Source: Halomonas qaidamensis (GTDB taxonomy: Bacteria; Pseudomonadota; Gammaproteobacteria; Pseudomonadales; Halomonadaceae). From it: a stretch of DNA of 64,000 nucleotides. The stretch lies in NCBI RefSeq assembly GCF_025917315.1, contig NZ_CP080627.1, positions 3,224,001 to 3,288,000 of the forward strand, given 5' to 3'. Under the pieces are notes generated by a model, which saw only the letters and a program-made list of their open reading frames with translations, was not told where the DNA came from and ran no database searches. Below are positions 62,165 to 64,000 of the stretch, one piece after another. Numbering within the stretch: the first letter of the stretch is position 1; every line of letters starts with the position of its first letter. The translations under genes were made by a program, and so were the position numbers.

Positions 62165-64000
62165 ATGCCACAGCTAAACCGCCTAACCCTGGCCATCGCG
62201 CTGGCCTCTGCGCCACTTTCCATGCCACTTTCAATGCCACTACTCGCCGACGAGCCACTCGAAACCCTAACGGTGACCGCCAGCGCTGCCACCAAATCCA
62301 CGACGCCCTTCATAGAGACGCCTCAGGCCGTCTCAGTGGTCGAGCGGAAACAGTGGGAATCCCGTGGAGCCGAAAGTGTTCAGCGCGCCGCCGACTATAC
62401 GCCGGGGGTGTTCACCAACCAGCTGGGCGCTTCCAACCGCTATGACTACCTAGTGCTGCGCGGCTTCGCCGACGGCAGCATCAACAACACCTTCCTCGAT
62501 GGTCTCAAAGTCATGAGCGATGGAGGCTCCTTCAGTTCACTTTCGGTCGACCCCTGGTTCCTAGAATCCATCGAGGTCGTCAAGGGCCCCGCTTCCGTGC
62601 TTTATGGGCGCGCCTCTCCCGGTGGTTTGGTCGCACAGACCAGTCGCCGCCCAGAATTTGAACCTGGCGGCGAGCTGCGCCTACGCCTCGGCAACCACGC
62701 CAATCGCAGCGCCGCGTTCGATGTTACCGGCCCGCTGGATGCCGAGCGCCGCCTCGCTTTCCGCCTCACGGGTCTAGCGCGAGCCGCCGACACTCAGTTC
62801 GGCCCAGCAGAAGAGCAGCGTTACGCCATTGCTCCCCAGCTAACCTGGGACATAACCGATGCCACTAGCCTAAACCTGCATGCCTATTTGCAGCATGAAC
62901 CCGAAGGGGGTTATCACGCAGGTCTTCCTTATGAAGGCACTGTGATTGATCGCAACGGCCGACGCATCTCAAATAGCTTCTTTGAAGGTGAAGAAGCCTT
63001 TGAAAAATTCCAACGTGATCAGGTCATGGTGGGCTATGAAGTAGAACATCACTTCAATGATGCGGTGAGTGCTCGCCAACGGCTGCGCTACACCGAAACC
63101 AGTGTCGAACTAGATCAGGTTTATGCTTTTGGCTGGGCCTCGGCCACCGAGCTCAACCGCTACTACTCTGGCGGCGACGAGTCGCTTGATGCACTAACCG
63201 TCGACAACCAGCTAGAGGCTCGTGTTTCCACCGGCGGTGTGGACCATACCCTGTTGTTAGGCCTTGATTATCAGCAGCGCGACAATGACGTCACCTGGAC
63301 CTCGGGCGCTTTCCCGACCATTGATGCCTTCAACCCCCACTATGGCGATGACCCCAGTGCGATGTACCCGGCAACACGCCAGCACCGAGAGCTTGAACAG
63401 ACCGGTCTCTATCTGCAAGACCAAATGGCCTTTGGCAATTGGCACGCCAACCTAGGCCTGCGCCACGACTGGGTAGATATCACCAATACCGACCCGGATA
63501 GCGGTTCCGCCAGCACACTGGATGACACACAGCTTAGCGGACGCGCCGGTTTGCTCTATCACTTTGACAACGGCCTAGCGCCTTATCTCAGCTATACCAC
63601 CTCCTTCAGCCCCAATAGCACCACCGACCAAAACGGCGACCTACTGGCGCCATCTGAAGGCGAACAGGTAGAGCTTGGTTTGAAGTATCAGCCACCCGGC
63701 ACACAAGATCGTTACAACGTAGCCCTGTTCGATATCACCCAGGAGAATGTTTCCACCAAGCTGCCCAACGAAACCTTCCACCGCGCCACCGGCAAGATAG
63801 AGTCCCGAGGGGTCGAAGTGGAAGCGCATCATCAGTTGACCGATGCTATCTCCCTGCAAACCGCCTACAGCTACACCGACGTGACCCTGGAGAAAACCGG
63901 CGATGCCAATGAAGGCAACCGCAACAACCAGATACCACGCCACCAGCTCGCCGTGTGGGGCAGCTATGCCTTTCAATCCGGCGCACTTGCTGGCTTAGAT
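62165..64000 (+). CDS. TonB-dependent siderophore receptor (partial, cut by window edge)
   Basis: An open frame of at least 612 codons that continues past the window. It has a signal peptide (MPQLNRLTLAIALASAPLSM, with a repeated MPLS/MPL stretch), a probable TonB box (ETLTVTASA), a plug domain (ESVQRAADYTPGVFTNQLG, VLRGFADGS, VVKGPASVLYG) and then outer-membrane beta strands. It should import a ferric siderophore into the periplasm. It lies 111 nt after the AraC gene and probably forms a Fur-regulated unit with it. The 3' end is missing only because the window stops. Confidence 0.93.
   Translation, partial: MPQLNRLTLAIALASAPLSMPLSMPLLADEPLETLTVTASAATKSTTPFIETPQAVSVVERKQWESRGAESVQRAADYTPGVFTNQLGASNRYDYLVLRGFADGSINNTFLDGLKVMSDGGSFSSLSVDPWFLESIEVVKGPASVLYGRASPGGLVAQTSRRPEFEPGGELRLRLGNHANRSAAFDVTGPLDAERRLAFRLTGLARAADTQFGPAEEQRYAIAPQLTWDITDATSLNLHAYLQHEPEGGYHAGLPYEGTVIDRNGRRISNSFFEGEEAFEKFQRDQVMVGYEVEHHFNDAVSARQRLRYTETSVELDQVYAFGWASATELNRYYSGGDESLDALTVDNQLEARVSTGGVDHTLLLGLDYQQRDNDVTWTSGAFPTIDAFNPHYGDDPSAMYPATRQHRELEQTGLYLQDQMAFGNWHANLGLRHDWVDITNTDPDSGSASTLDDTQLSGRAGLLYHFDNGLAPYLSYTTSFSPNSTTDQNGDLLAPSEGEQVELGLKYQPPGTQDRYNVALFDITQENVSTKLPNETFHRATGKIESRGVEVEAHHQLTDAISLQTAYSYTDVTLEKTGDANEGNRNNQIPRHQLAVWGSYAFQSGALAGLD

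Noticed and set aside
1..64000. tRNA, rRNA, insertion sequences, prophage or integrase genes
   Set aside because: I found no cloverleaf-like sequence, rRNA segment, transposase or integrase among the readable frames.

Overview
The window looks like a chromosomal segment of a Halomonas-type gammaproteobacterium. This is inferred from the overall protein similarity pattern, the acidic proteins, the catBCA-benABCD-benE arrangement and the many LysR/IclR-regulated catabolic operons; no rRNA or tRNA gene is present to confirm it. Nearly all of it is densely coding, and it is dominated by aromatic and nitrogen-compound catabolism.

Positions 80-20228 form a complete benzoate to TCA-cycle locus. It holds a BenM/CatM-type LysR gene and the minus-strand run catB-catC-catA-benA-benB-benC-benD-benE, preceded by an exact ATAC-N7-GTAT operator at 9648-9662. 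A second LysR gene is divergent from a symporter and an M20 amidohydrolase that could supply benzoate from an N-acyl amino acid such as hippurate. The minus-strand operon pcaI-pcaJ-pcaF-pcaD-BKACE is divergent from an IclR (PcaR-type) regulator.

Positions 20203-22837 are a patchwork: a YhcG-type nuclease gene with an apparent type I methyltransferase remnant upstream and a 29-nt internal palindrome, an SDR gene, and a REP-like repeat array. From 35153 down to 22838 on the minus strand runs a large catabolic locus. It encodes a sugar-type ABC importer (four genes), maleylacetate reductase, a TRZ/ATZ-type amidohydrolase, a beta-hydroxyacid dehydrogenase, hydroxyquinol 1,2-dioxygenase and a HadB/RutE-type reductase, then a terminator, a TauE-family exporter and an unusual regulator that joins a winged helix to a cytoplasmic solute-binding-protein domain. 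No ring hydroxylase is visible, so the route into hydroxyquinol is probably undescribed.

Positions 35506-46466 carry signalling and redox genes: a 58-aa exported peptide (paralogue at 10204), hiuH and a GlcG-like gene divergent from an HprRS/CusRS-type two-component system with a shared palindrome, an RsbQ/KAI2-type hydrolase paired with a PAS-GGDEF-EAL protein, ccoG, a MocR-type regulator and a PAS-GGDEF protein. Positions 46504-53540 hold an ABC exporter, an MFS carrier, a cold-shock gene, a lipoprotein and an M1-like metallopeptidase.

Positions 53557-60932 form a second LysR-controlled locus: a polar amino acid-type ABC importer with a DUF1989 protein, an M20 carbamoylase-type amidase and an agmatinase-family ureohydrolase, probably for a guanidino or ureido compound. 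The window ends with an AraC regulator and a TonB-dependent siderophore receptor cut by the window edge, with Fur-like boxes upstream. Short tandem repeats (13-19 bp units) recur at or across gene 3' ends throughout the window.
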